DNA of 64,000 bases from a virus. Where the stretch lies: the IMG/VR virus record IMGVR_UViG_3300032315_000979, positions 44,688-108,687 of that record. One strand, given 5' to 3'. The notes beneath the pieces are model-generated. The model did no database searches and was not told the DNA's origin. It saw only the letters and a program-made list of their open reading frames with translations. This document shows, piece by piece, positions 17,601-27,100 of the stretch; within the stretch, counting starts at the first letter, position 1, and every line of letters begins with the position of its first letter. The translations under genes were made by a program, and so were the position numbers.

Positions 17601-20600
17601 TCTTGTAAAAGATCTTGCTGTTGAATCAGCTAAGTCATTTGGAAGAACATTTTCTGGAAGCAATGCTCGTCAGTATTTAAACTTCGGCTCGGAAGGTCCA
17701 GGAATAACAGGTCGTTTGTTGATGGGCGCAGAGGATATTCTTAATATCATCAGCGCAGCTCAAATAACAAAGCCGTTTACAGAGCCTCTCAGAATGCCTC
17801 TTACTGCGGTTTTGAAGAAAAGAGGACTTGCTGAGGCATCAAGTGTTTGGCAAGAAGCAACTGGAACTAGTTTTATAAGTCAACTTGAAACAATGGCTGG
17901 TGGTAATACATTTAAGGGTCTTCAAACTCAGGGTCGCATATTAACACAACTTGAAGCTAGAACATGGGATGAAGGTCTTTTCACGCTAGATAAGTTTATT
18001 AAAGAACAAGCTCGTATAAAATTGATGCAAGGCGCTGCAATTGATACAACCCTTGCTTCAACCGCTGCTTCAACCGCTGGGGTAAGAGGTGTTGGTTCAA
18101 ATATACTTAGCAGTAATCCAAGAATGCTGTCATTGAATGCTGGTAAGCAAATTAAGATTTCTATGGGTGCTAGAGGTGTAGATCTTTCTAACATGATTGA
18201 ATCTGGAGTCATAGATTCCACCCTTGCTAGTGGAAGTGGTTACATTAGTAATCAAAAATTCTTGTCTGAGCTTGGAATAATTAATCCAGAATACAGTAGT
18301 TATAACTCTACCAGAAGTAGGATGCAAACACCTGATGGTGTACTAAAAGGAAATATTAACTATGGATATGCAAGATTAGCTGATGATTTTGCAACAGCAG
18401 CTAATTATAGAGAGTTCCACATGAATATTGGTGAGGCTGGGGCGCTTTATATGAATGAAACTGGTGCTTGGAGAAGAAATATACAAGGTGAGCTTGACAA
18501 GATTCTTGGTGGTGCAATTATTAATTTGAAACCAAGTGCTGCTATGACATACACTCAGGGCGACAGTTATAACATGTTCTTAAGAAGTTTACTTACTAGC
18601 AATAATCCAGCACAAAATCTACCACAATACCTTGGTGATATTCCTTTAGTTGCTGAATATGGTGATAAATTAATTGCTGATGCTGCTGGTAACTATACTG
18701 AAGTTCAATTCCCATCAATCCCATTTGATGGTTCAGCAATTGAATCCATAATTCTAAGCAGAGAAAATTTAATGCAATATTATTCACCACCTGGCACAGT
18801 AAATCAAAGTGGTTGGGGTAGTCAATATTTATCAATTGCTGGACCACAAGAGCAATTAGTAATGCAAAGAGAGCTTGCAAAGCAATTAGCAGCTCGTGGT
18901 ATTGATGTTAAAACTGGTTTAGATGATTTAATATTCAATGAGAACTATACTAATGCAACTAGAACAGTTAAATTTGATCCAGTTCCTCTCCATCAAATTC
19001 CGCAAGATGAATTTGACAAGATGCTACTCAGTATTACACAGAAGTTAAGAGCAGATCAAGGCTTGCCATCAATACCACAAGATGTTATCACATCTGACAC
19101 ATTTAATATTAAATCAATACAAGACGGAATCAAGGGGTTCATTGCTAACTATAGAACAGCAAACTCATTACTATCAATGCCAACAGAGAGTGTTAGCGCT
19201 GCATTGAATACATCTATTTTTGAAAGTGCTGGTGGAAGACTTGCAGGAGGCTTAAATCGTGTTAGAGGAGCTTTTTTTGGACCTAGATCTGGCAGTTCAG
19301 TTAGTCGTTTAGAAAGTTTAGATATCACACCAGATGCTGCTTTCAAAGATTCTCGTGGACTTTATAATGCTGGAAATATTGGTGCGTATATACAAAAAAT
19401 GTATAGTTATGGATTTAGTTCAACAACTAGGTCATCAATATTGGAGGACTTAGTTGGAAGTGCAGACATGTCCCTTAATGTTGCTAGAGGCTATACATCA
19501 CCTGCATACTATGCATCACGACCATTCTTTCCAGAAACAGGTAATGTTCCAGGAGTAGGTATGGCTCGGTCTTTTATTGGTGATCCTAATGGAATATCTA
19601 CTGGAATTGGTTTGACTAATCTTCAGGTTGCAGCAAGAGAATACATTTTAAAAAATATTGATCTTGCTGCATCAGAAAACGCTAATCTACTAAGTGATTT
19701 ATTGTCAATTATTCAGGGCGATATGTCTGGAAGTGCTTTAGATAGTGGTTCAATTCAAGATTTTGCTTATGGAATTAGAAATAACAGCAATATTAATACA
19801 TCTACTTTTAATAACATGACACCATCTTTGTGGATTCAAACTAGACATGCTATGAGTGATATTTCACTAGGTCAATTAGGTTGGAATACACCAGAGAATT
19901 TATCATTATTTGATGATGTTTATCAAAAATATTTTGAATCATACATAAATACTGCAAATACATTAAGTGCCATTGGGTTTTCAGAATATGGAGATGAATT
20001 CCCACTACAAGGAATATCTTTCACAGATTTCTCTAGAAATTTTAAAGTTTCATTAGGCAAAGTTGCCGAGATGGATCCTAATGACATGATTGTTCAATTA
20101 CTACAGGCTGGAGATACGGCAGGAGCTGCATTTGAACTTAAAGCTCGTGTATTTCGTAATATAGCTAGTGAATTTGATATTCCTGGCAATGAAATAACAT
20201 CATATGATATATTGGGCGGTTATTCAGATACTGGTCGTCTTAACCTTAGAAGGACAATTAGTCCTGCTCATGAAAAGAGTTGGTTCTTTAAACTAAAAGA
20301 TAATGCATCTATCTTAGATGAAGTTGGGAATCAAATACCTAACGGTTACTCTCTATCGGCACTAGTAAATTCTAGAATTGGTAATATGCCTACATCTATC
20401 TTCAGCAGAGATGCTGCTTCAGTGGTAGGAAGACGAAATAATGGTACATACACTGGAGTATTTAATGAGTTTATGTCAAATTCTATGGCAGCAAGCGGTG
20501 CTGCTCCTAATTCTTCAAATTTTTATGATGAGATTAACGAAATAAGAGATAGGTTGGGAACTTTTCATCCCCTTAATGTATCTAGAGATGTAATGCCACT

Positions 20601-22665
20601 ATCTTCTGGCATAGAGCAATACCTTACTGGTTCAACTCGCCGCCCTATTGACACAGGTGCTGGATGGAAACTACAACCTTCATCATGGTCATGGGATGAT
20701 GAAATAAAATTAACACAATTGATGGAGAATGCTTCTGGAAGCGGCTTCGGAATGTCTGCTAAGTTTGGTAGAGGTATTCCTATACCAAATGAATTCTCAG
20801 ATTTGGTAAAAGAAATGTGGATTGCTCATTCCACAGCTGGTTCGCCGCAAATAGATAATCAAGCAATTAGAAATGTTTGGGAAAATTTCTTATCAACTAA
20901 AGATCAATTATTTACTTCTGGAAACAGTTACGATCCAATTGGATTTAATTCATACATGAAAGATAAGCAAAGTGGTTTGTACCGAAAAGGAATATATCAA
21001 TCTGGAAGTCCATTTGATTTAGGCGATCTTGCAAATCTTGGATATCAAAACCCATTAGTTTTTGATAATGCAAATTGGATTGATTCAAGGTCAAGTACTC
21101 CAATAATTATGCCAAGGGTTGGTAGTCAAACAAAATTATATGGTGCTTTATATCAACTAGCAGGTCGTATTATTCCAGAGATACAGATGCAAGCTGCAAA
21201 AACTATGTCACTAGATGCATTGAGTAATAGTTCAATTGCAAATTTAACACCGCAAGCTTTACTTGAAAGTCAAGATTTTGCAAGATATTTAGGTGCAAAA
21301 ATTCCTTCATCAACTGTTTATGAATCAAATCCAGATATTGCAAATATTTTGGCAAATATGACCAATCTAAAAGGGTATAAGACAGGGAATCTCTTCTCTC
21401 TTGAAACACCACTGCATCCAGACGAGTATAACTGGTGGATAAAGTTATTTAAAAATGCAGAAAACAAAAATCTTAATTATGATCTGTTTCTTCCAGATGA
21501 CCCTAGCTTGTCATTAGATTATGGTGGTCTACCATTTGGTCAAGTTGGTCCAGGTGGTCCTTCTACCATGAATCCACAGAGTGTTTTAAAATCTAAAACT
21601 GTCCCTTATATGCAGAGGGGGCAAAATGCTGCTGACTGGTTAAAGTCACTCACCCCAGACATAAAAAATGATCGTATTGCATCTGTACGAGTTAGAAAAA
21701 CATTTTTTGACAAGTTAATTAAATGGTATGAAGCACCTGACGGTGTAAATCCTAACGATACTGGTTACTATTCTGATTATTTTGAAAAATTAACATCAGG
21801 AGGGGGTGCGGCTAAGGTAGAATTTACTGACCTTGTTGATTTGGCAAAGCAATCTAATTCATCATTTCCAACACCTGAATTAAGCTATGCTGGTAGATTT
21901 CCAAGCTCCACTTCTTATTTACAAAATTTGATAGCAGCTAGGAATTTACAATATGCTAGATTTATAAATACCGATACAGTACTTCAGTTTTCAGACAATG
22001 TTTCTGAATTTGCACAAGAAATTGCTGCGCAGTTTGCTACAATAGCCCCTCTTGCCCCAGGAGGCAGTAATTCTTTTAATCCAATAGATGATATATCAGC
22101 TTCTGCTGAACAAAGAACAGCGCTTGAGGCTGCAGAATGGATTACTAGAGGAGGATTCATGTCTCCTTCAGCAATTCTAGAAGAATTTGTCATGGCTCAA
22201 ATGAAAGGTTCAACTCTGGCTTCAGCAATGCAAAGTACAACATCAGATAAATCTTTGTTAGGTGTTAATAAATTTATTAAGAAATACGGAAAAATGAAAA
22301 TTAAAGGCTTTAAGACTGGTGGTTATGTTCCTGGAGCTCCATCAACTGCAATCCCTGCAATCTTGCATGGTGGTGAATATGTAATCAACGCAGATGCTGT
22401 AAGAAACATGGGTGTAAGAACAATGCAAAGCATCAATCAGTCAAAGTTTAAAGCACCTTCTGGAGCTCCATCATACGCAGGCGGTGGACAGACAACCAAT
22501 GTGTCCACAGTCAATATCAATGTAGACACCTTTATTGGGGAAGAAGAATGGTTTAAAGGAATGATGAAGGATTACAATGTTAATGTACTCCCAAGACAAC
22601 AAAAAGCAGCTGGTTTAGAATCAAGAACATTTACAAGTTATAATGGAATACAGGGTGGTTTCTAA
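11635..22665 (+). CDS. Tape measure protein, very large, with duplicated C-terminal motif and long insertion
   Basis: At 3,676 residues this is among the larger tape measure proteins; the family sets tail length and is threaded into the host at infection. Residues 1-660 are helical (coiled-coil and TP901-type core). Hydrophobic segments lie at about 666-696, 1006-1042 and 1116-1229. A charged coiled coil spans about 1341-1460, and a Gly run sits near 1692-1705. The usual C-terminal motif occurs first at about 1750-1800 (KKGGIIPS, then LLHGGEYILNAKAV) and again at about 3558-3600 (KTGGYVPG, then ILHGGEYVINADAV), just before the true end. The roughly 1,800 residues between are more AT-rich in coding and unlike the first half, consistent with insertion. 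At about 0.15 nm per residue the full length would predict a tail near 550 nm; without the insertion, about half. Confidence 0.93.
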   Translation: MSDVDLIINVHTNGVKDITNLSAATRALALNLRGITVPMSKLDAHSRAVNKALGMTNRSMNDHAKTAKQMIANQKALSAETKRVQSNIKSYAMAIQSAGGTTTAFGRELIQSRNELKQFSSTLRGLRIRAFGSDLGSISLKLQRIGKDAQFVGRSLMINLTAPILLFARMGFQSLLKVDEQFVRLTKVLEGVAMTTDQANSKLKDYLGPDKEKRVKQMTDSFRELNTALTEQSARFGVAKDLVVSLAVDFAELGVTANENIVALTELALAAEKLGGMDASGAQDLSSALFFNATRAYEVAGAFDDVTTAAERESKAIASATVQLNMFNTIENVTALSLKDLADSLPELGGMALSFGLSMTEAAALLAPMKAAGFDIGASANSIKVSLQRAIVPTKQNVELLAKLSKQYGVTGKSGNAFSESTKTGLTGLQAIVDIFGKVVEGGKNTEAGLKLMSEIFEKRQGPRMYVAIEQLNQFDAALKNVNANQSPERLMAGVAEASIRAFNKLNGTALPETISQFSDIGVIARIATAEVGALVDGFKGKGAGGGITAAEKKGAMEARDAVAKLIKEKKLNEDIDLISQVKTQAGRALLVELAGASGAADVANMELEQSLKSLSVATQRIKIAFKNFAADVLRNVAPSLKKLSDTINSLYLKWQALSDTTRERISKLILGFLGFLAVMAPVILALGTMQSSIGVLGRTATFFLPKLKNFEGGLVGIAGGAKKATTAMTDMYNSFLGKKQPLSMLPSFAPAGGTASSMIGMPTRVGRNITLPGNIAPTPTPLTGLTGAARTSAINANRAARLSHAATGRLGVDQYLRNEASMLSANNMRLNARGRVIGPRGGFVGGNILGKISEASVLREAALADSGISRTMSGGARLATKRGFVDVTEDRALRIARGGIGGAIARRTAALPGLADSFTSATGVTGRGFARGMLPTRGGIATGAGNVRGLASAAFNAGPVAAYTKSVQGAKAAVQAMKIEQMALGGSAGKIRTMSTAMTGFMKATKLGTVALKLMKIALISTGIGAIMLGIGVAVYIIVKNFSAFKDKASNAILRVKNAWAIFKESIGMLIQPFVDLFSIIGGGSKKGGDAVGGLASAFDLVGKVLQKVASWFKMLVENFIQPYLYMIIDIVMFVVSIFQGNWGKAFDYLVAATSGAVKIVIKLIAALLKGMVWITAGGIKLIIGYFTLIPKAVAKVFSFLERIPGVGGIFGWIGDSINFVIDGLYGLVDAGKNAASGAIDAVANAATGLLDKGVSKGISSAEGKISNDTKIKDAAEETGEEAGEIMGNSFGDGFEESDATGKIAKAIEEGIVDAIQKLQDYVAGEMADALTKFVDASVKALEKQKTSALKVFDVQIKTLGKLEKAEESLTKKKEYENNRRKIIDNQALSNEQFRRNYALAVYEGRVDDARMLQLQQSADEKGFSSDLLTIEQERSKDLAKENLDALKEAINEAKDAASLFFEESIAKFQESAALITKVAPVTVEQYTAQLQELQTLTETNATNMNTTFGAMFEIFATTIADKMPNKVIGPFATNLDELVLVAKEKFGLGSDKSENTVIGITIGMLAGMGVQFGEGKQLVIDSFGVITSGLAQNFTDMKTKFLDEVKSDFITNFKKALDEAEPTKVFNQAIIDGNLSILRSFQNMVDLNPALMEKLRKSLDPAINKYLELKAAADAAKDAAGAAADAAAGGGGGGGGGGGTGSQPGPGTPAGGRADAFARNNELRAARNLRALTYQEFIGNYKGFKKGGIIPSRTQNQNQGYPEGFIPAPTQEGVPTLLHGGEYILNAKAVSRIGVGALNKMNNNLIPKFLKGGQVPGGKKGTASNTRGTADRLEQKVTNKTSASPSSLKAPIDLSKIQGVTLKPTTPVSPKIPGIATPGHTYSSSEIKKLTMRPNTYLVPAPSFTSPGTKQAPKEFFQVATRQEALSYAQIKMQNDAKAAQRAEQEKWTTWERFIGQNTVNGVSTIGGPYKQSGIASAIEKFPLAGLLVKDLAVESAKSFGRTFSGSNARQYLNFGSEGPGITGRLLMGAEDILNIISAAQITKPFTEPLRMPLTAVLKKRGLAEASSVWQEATGTSFISQLETMAGGNTFKGLQTQGRILTQLEARTWDEGLFTLDKFIKEQARIKLMQGAAIDTTLASTAASTAGVRGVGSNILSSNPRMLSLNAGKQIKISMGARGVDLSNMIESGVIDSTLASGSGYISNQKFLSELGIINPEYSSYNSTRSRMQTPDGVLKGNINYGYARLADDFATAANYREFHMNIGEAGALYMNETGAWRRNIQGELDKILGGAIINLKPSAAMTYTQGDSYNMFLRSLLTSNNPAQNLPQYLGDIPLVAEYGDKLIADAAGNYTEVQFPSIPFDGSAIESIILSRENLMQYYSPPGTVNQSGWGSQYLSIAGPQEQLVMQRELAKQLAARGIDVKTGLDDLIFNENYTNATRTVKFDPVPLHQIPQDEFDKMLLSITQKLRADQGLPSIPQDVITSDTFNIKSIQDGIKGFIANYRTANSLLSMPTESVSAALNTSIFESAGGRLAGGLNRVRGAFFGPRSGSSVSRLESLDITPDAAFKDSRGLYNAGNIGAYIQKMYSYGFSSTTRSSILEDLVGSADMSLNVARGYTSPAYYASRPFFPETGNVPGVGMARSFIGDPNGISTGIGLTNLQVAAREYILKNIDLAASENANLLSDLLSIIQGDMSGSALDSGSIQDFAYGIRNNSNINTSTFNNMTPSLWIQTRHAMSDISLGQLGWNTPENLSLFDDVYQKYFESYINTANTLSAIGFSEYGDEFPLQGISFTDFSRNFKVSLGKVAEMDPNDMIVQLLQAGDTAGAAFELKARVFRNIASEFDIPGNEITSYDILGGYSDTGRLNLRRTISPAHEKSWFFKLKDNASILDEVGNQIPNGYSLSALVNSRIGNMPTSIFSRDAASVVGRRNNGTYTGVFNEFMSNSMAASGAAPNSSNFYDEINEIRDRLGTFHPLNVSRDVMPLSSGIEQYLTGSTRRPIDTGAGWKLQPSSWSWDDEIKLTQLMENASGSGFGMSAKFGRGIPIPNEFSDLVKEMWIAHSTAGSPQIDNQAIRNVWENFLSTKDQLFTSGNSYDPIGFNSYMKDKQSGLYRKGIYQSGSPFDLGDLANLGYQNPLVFDNANWIDSRSSTPIIMPRVGSQTKLYGALYQLAGRIIPEIQMQAAKTMSLDALSNSSIANLTPQALLESQDFARYLGAKIPSSTVYESNPDIANILANMTNLKGYKTGNLFSLETPLHPDEYNWWIKLFKNAENKNLNYDLFLPDDPSLSLDYGGLPFGQVGPGGPSTMNPQSVLKSKTVPYMQRGQNAADWLKSLTPDIKNDRIASVRVRKTFFDKLIKWYEAPDGVNPNDTGYYSDYFEKLTSGGGAAKVEFTDLVDLAKQSNSSFPTPELSYAGRFPSSTSYLQNLIAARNLQYARFINTDTVLQFSDNVSEFAQEIAAQFATIAPLAPGGSNSFNPIDDISASAEQRTALEAAEWITRGGFMSPSAILEEFVMAQMKGSTLASAMQSTTSDKSLLGVNKFIKKYGKMKIKGFKTGGYVPGAPSTAIPAILHGGEYVINADAVRNMGVRTMQSINQSKFKAPSGAPSYAGGGQTTNVSTVNINVDTFIGEEEWFKGMMKDYNVNVLPRQQKAAGLESRTFTSYNGIQGGF

Positions 22666-23088
22666 ATGGTAGCTACAATACAAAATCAACAATCTGGTAT
22701 CACACATTTGGTAGTTATTAATGGGGAAGAAATTACCGAGCATGGTCGCCTATTCTCAAGCTCAATGGCAACATCTGCGTCAAATGTTGAATTATTGAAC
22801 GGGAATAAAAAGAGGTTTATTAAGAACGCTAAGAATGTATACACCCTTTCTTTTCAATATCTCCCAGACCATCCAGAAAGAACAATTGATGGTCGTAAGG
22901 CAAGAAACTATCTGCTATCAGTTGCCAAAACATCTTCATCTGCAAGTTTATCAATCACCTTAGATCCAGCAGAGCCATCTTATAATACTGTTGTCTATGT
23001 TGATTCATACAGCGAAACACTAGTGAGAAGAGATATTCCCAACCAATGTGCCTACTACAATGTTGAGATTTCTCTTAAAGAGAAATAG
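22666..23088 (+). CDS. Distal tail-type protein, small paralogue
   Basis: A 140-residue protein starting right after the tape measure stop, the usual place of the distal tail protein. Its second half (KARNYLLSVAKTSSSASLSI, then YVDSYSETLVRRDIPNQCAY) is clearly paralogous to the C-terminus of the next gene (ESRNYLKTVAMDPDVHTLTI, VFVSTFSENLIRRDLVDDVY). The duplication suggests that both belong to the same ring or interact. I assign it to the tail tip on position and on this relationship rather than on a recognised domain. Confidence 0.6.
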   Translation: MVATIQNQQSGITHLVVINGEEITEHGRLFSSSMATSASNVELLNGNKKRFIKNAKNVYTLSFQYLPDHPERTIDGRKARNYLLSVAKTSSSASLSITLDPAEPSYNTVVYVDSYSETLVRRDIPNQCAYYNVEISLKEK

Positions 23089-23091
23089 AAG

Positions 23092-24156
23092 ATGTCAGAT
23101 AGTTTTTATTCATTTAGTGAACCACTTAATCGTGGTATAGATTTCTACCAAGCGGATGCTGCGGATGTCACTGTTGATATCAACAGCAGTGTAACACTAA
23201 CAGTATCTTCTTATCAAATTAGACTTGCAAGCATTGCAATTGCTTCAAATTCTGAACTTATATCAAATTCATATAAGATTGCATACGCAGCAGCAAATCT
23301 TGCTGTTGATGGCGCAACTGTTGTTATTGCAACAGAAAGACAAGATGGTGATGTTGTAATTTCAGCAGAAGTTCTTGTTGAAACAAATATTACAAAGATT
23401 GCTTATGCAAGCGCTTCACTCTTCGCTGACTCTAATTCCGTAGCAAGCGGAACAAAGATTTCAATCTCATCTTGCGTCTTAAGCTCCGACTCATCGGTAA
23501 CTGTATCTGTAGGAAAGATTGCCTACAGTGTTTCTCAGATAGACATTCTCTCATCAATGCTTTCAAGCGGAACACGAATTGCTTTTGCTCGTGCAAATCT
23601 ATCGGGTCAGGTAAATCTCACTACCGCTGGCAAGATATTCTTAGCAACAATAAGAATTAATATACTTAACAATCTGGATGTTCGTGCAGAGGCAATTAGG
23701 TTTGGAGCTAACATAACTGCGGATAGCTCACTAATTAGAGCTCTGCTAATACTTGATGGAAAACCACTGACTAATCAAACAAGAACATTTGACTACTCTG
23801 TAACGCCATTATTTGTTGAAAATATAAATTGGGCTGGTGATTCGTCTAGATACTATAAGAATAATGCAGCAAATTCTTCTGGCAAGAGAACATTTAATAT
23901 TAAATGGAGCTTTATTCCAAACTATAGCAACAAGACAGTGGATTATAGAGAGTCAAGAAATTACCTTAAGACAGTAGCTATGGACCCAGATGTTCATACA
24001 TTAACAATTATTAATCAAGACGAGAACGGAGTTACTCCATATACAGAAGAGAATGTTACGGTCTTTGTATCTACTTTCTCTGAAAATCTAATAAGAAGAG
24101 ATCTTGTAGATGATGTATACTATTTTGATTGCTCTATGACGCTAGAGGAGGTGTAG
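23092..24156 (+). CDS. Tail protein with 20-residue repeats and C-terminal domain paralogous to upstream gene
   Basis: A 354-residue protein. Residues about 41-210 consist of roughly nine repeats of 20 residues, each ending in a short pattern like KIAYAxAxL or RIAFARANL, followed by a variable strand. Residues 215-354 are paralogous to the preceding 140-residue protein (RESRNYLKTVA, FSENLIRRDL). The regular repeat suggests a beta-solenoid or beta-helix stalk attached to a tail-tip domain. The repeats are visible in DNA as a 60-base period. Exact function is not known. Confidence 0.62.
   Translation: MSDSFYSFSEPLNRGIDFYQADAADVTVDINSSVTLTVSSYQIRLASIAIASNSELISNSYKIAYAAANLAVDGATVVIATERQDGDVVISAEVLVETNITKIAYASASLFADSNSVASGTKISISSCVLSSDSSVTVSVGKIAYSVSQIDILSSMLSSGTRIAFARANLSGQVNLTTAGKIFLATIRINILNNLDVRAEAIRFGANITADSSLIRALLILDGKPLTNQTRTFDYSVTPLFVENINWAGDSSRYYKNNAANSSGKRTFNIKWSFIPNYSNKTVDYRESRNYLKTVAMDPDVHTLTIINQDENGVTPYTEENVTVFVSTFSENLIRRDLVDDVYYFDCSMTLEEV
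23213..23710 (+). repeat. Degenerate 60-base tandem repeats within tail gene
   Basis: AAGATT-GC-TA-GC-like units recur near 23213, 23275, 23393, 23453, 23515, 23572, 23629 and 23690, about 60 bases apart, encoding 20-residue protein repeats. Divergence between copies indicates an old expansion under selection for protein structure. Confidence 0.6.
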
Positions 24157-27100
24157 ATGCTAACATCTGGAATGTATGGAAAAGAGCTGTCTAGCTCTTT
24201 TAACACAGCAATAACATCTCCTGCTCAAAGAATTAAGCCAAAAATTATTATCAAATGGTTGGATAGTAGACATGTTGACAATTTGGTTATTACAACCAAT
24301 GACGCTCCAGCAAGTAATGCCTATCCAGGCAGAGGTTTTTTCTTTCCTGCAAAAGAGGCTATGAACGGGATAAAGAGACAATCCTTTACTTGGGCTGTTG
24401 CTGGTGCAAAAGATATTGATGGTAATGTCATTAGAGCAGATGGTTCATGGTATGCAATGCCATCACTCACATCTTCAGATATTTCAAATACACAGCTCGG
24501 AAGTAATCTTGAATTTGGGTGGTGGTCAAATAGTGTAAGTACAGCAAATGTTCACGCTACATATGATGGGTATCAGTTTGCTACAAATCCTTATGTTGAA
24601 GCTACTTTTACAACAAGAAAAGTTAATAAGGTAAGAATTGTAACATCAGAGTTCTATGGTCAGATTTCAACATACCTACTACAGGTGTTTGACGGTTCGC
24701 TAAATACATTACTAAGCGAAGTTGGAACAATCCCAGCGGGCTCATATTATCAAGACCATATACTATCAACAGCACTCTCGTCACAAAATGTTTCTAGAAT
24801 TAGAGTAACCGTTTACACAACGGTAAATCCACAAGATTATGCTCGCATACAAGAAATTGTTCCTATTTATGAAACAGATATTAGTGATTATGTAATCTCA
24901 TACTCAGTAAATAGAGCAAGAGATGTTCACTCAACAAGCTTACCAGTGGGCGGCTCTGAAATAGCATCAGTTGATCTCAATCTTGATAATACAACCAAAG
25001 TGTTTAACATATTCAGCAATAGCTCAACATATGGTCAATACATGGTTAAAGACCTTGAGGTTGAAATATACACGGGCTGGAGAATTAAGAAACCACCATC
25101 TGACAATATTGATGCATCTTATTTAACTACAACTTTGCAATCTAACATATCCAATGCAGATATGTCCTTCACTGTTTTGGACAGATCAGTGCTTCCTGCT
25201 GGTGGTGCTGGAGATAGCTTTATTGTAGTTTTGGATAAAGATACTCAATCAGAAGAAACGATTCTCTGTGCATCGGTTAATTCATCTAATGTTGTTACCA
25301 TTCTGGAGAGAGGGTATGGCAACACGATTGAAAAATCACACACAGCTGGCTGTGAAGTTCGGTTTGATATTTATGAATATGTAAAAAATGGAACATTCTA
25401 TGTTGATGAATGGTCATCTGGAACAGACATGTCTGTTAGTGCAAACCTTCAAGACTGGGGTAAGTTCTTATCAGAAAGAACAATCAACTACGGCTTCTTT
25501 ATGCAAAATGCTTATGTTGGAGATGCTATTGAGAATCTTTTAATGAGAGCAAACTTCCCAAGTGCAGATATTGTTAAACTAAATAATTATCGTAGGGGTG
25601 CAAAGAGCAGGGGTGCTGTTGCATCATTTTCTTTCAATGAGGAGTCTATTGACAGAAGTGGTAATAATATTGTGTCATCAACAGGTCTTCGTGCTCGTTT
25701 TTGGGCAATGCCAACTAACAAGAGAGACAGTAGCGTAAAAGATATTGTTGCGGATGCAATTGATAAGGAATTGAGCCCGCTAGATAAAGCGCTCGGAGAA
25801 AAGGCATTCTCATCACCGTCATACACCGCATTGTCAAAAAGCATATCTTCATCTTCAGCATACGCAGTTGATTTATCAAACTTTTCATTCACTGCGCTAG
25901 ACTCAGCAGTTTATTCTGAATATTACAATGGTGTATTTGATGGATATTATATATCCCCAGCTTCTGGGCTAGAGCAATTAGTAGTAACAATCTCTTATGG
26001 TGGGGTAAGAATTTATCTTGATGACATCTTGGTTCTTAATAGATTCAATCTAGCAACTGTATCAACAAGGTATGCATCACAGATGATTAACTTTAAAGCT
26101 GGTGTTCCTAGAAAGCTAAGAATTGAATTTTACCATTCCTACAATGACGCTGGGGCTGCGTCATTTGATATATCACTCTATAGAGCACCAGATGGAGGTA
26201 GTGATGTATTAATTAGTGCAAGCCAGTGCTGCACTATCGTTGCTATGGATTCAATAGGTAGCAAAGATGCCTCGTCAAACATTGCTAATGAGGATGCTTT
26301 CAATCATCGCAATAACGGAGTCTATGTCAATTCCCCAGTTCTTAACCAACCATCTGGGCTCACATCTGATCCAGGTGATAAATCTGTTTTACTTCAAAGC
26401 AATTCGTATGTGAGGATTCCATATTGTGCATCAAGTAATTTAACATCTGAATCACAGGATCCTTGGTCAATTGAATTTTTTGGAAAGTTTCATAATGGCT
26501 CTTTCTCTAGTGATGGGGAATATATCAGTAACTGGGGTAATGCAAACCCAACAACTGGTTTTGAATTTTTTAACAACTCGTCATCAAATGGGTTCAAGAT
26601 TAAATGTGTTCTTGCAAATAGTGCAGTCGTAACAGAAACTGTTTCATCAAACACTGCTTTATCAAATTCAGCTTTTTCTCATATTGCGGTAACATATGAT
26701 GGTCTTTATTTGAAGTATTTTGTAAACGGTGATTTAAAGGATACTGAGATTATTGAAGGGACTCCAATTTCTTGGGCATCTAGCGATATTACCATCGGAG
26801 GTAGAGGAGCATCTTTTACATCTGGCGCAGAAGTTTCACCAGCAACTATAAGAAGTCTGTATATTGATGAGTTTGCTATGTATAGAAAATGTCTTACTGA
26901 TGAGCAAGTTGAGGATAGATATGTTGAATCATCAATTCAACCTTTAACAGAGTTTGCTTTTCTATACGGTAATGAGAACTCTATTAGAGAGATAGCAAAT
27001 GATATTTCCTTTGCGGATATGGGTCGTTTCTATATCAATGAATATGATAAAGCAAAGTATGAACACTTCTATAGGTTCTTTGAACCATCAATTGATCAGC

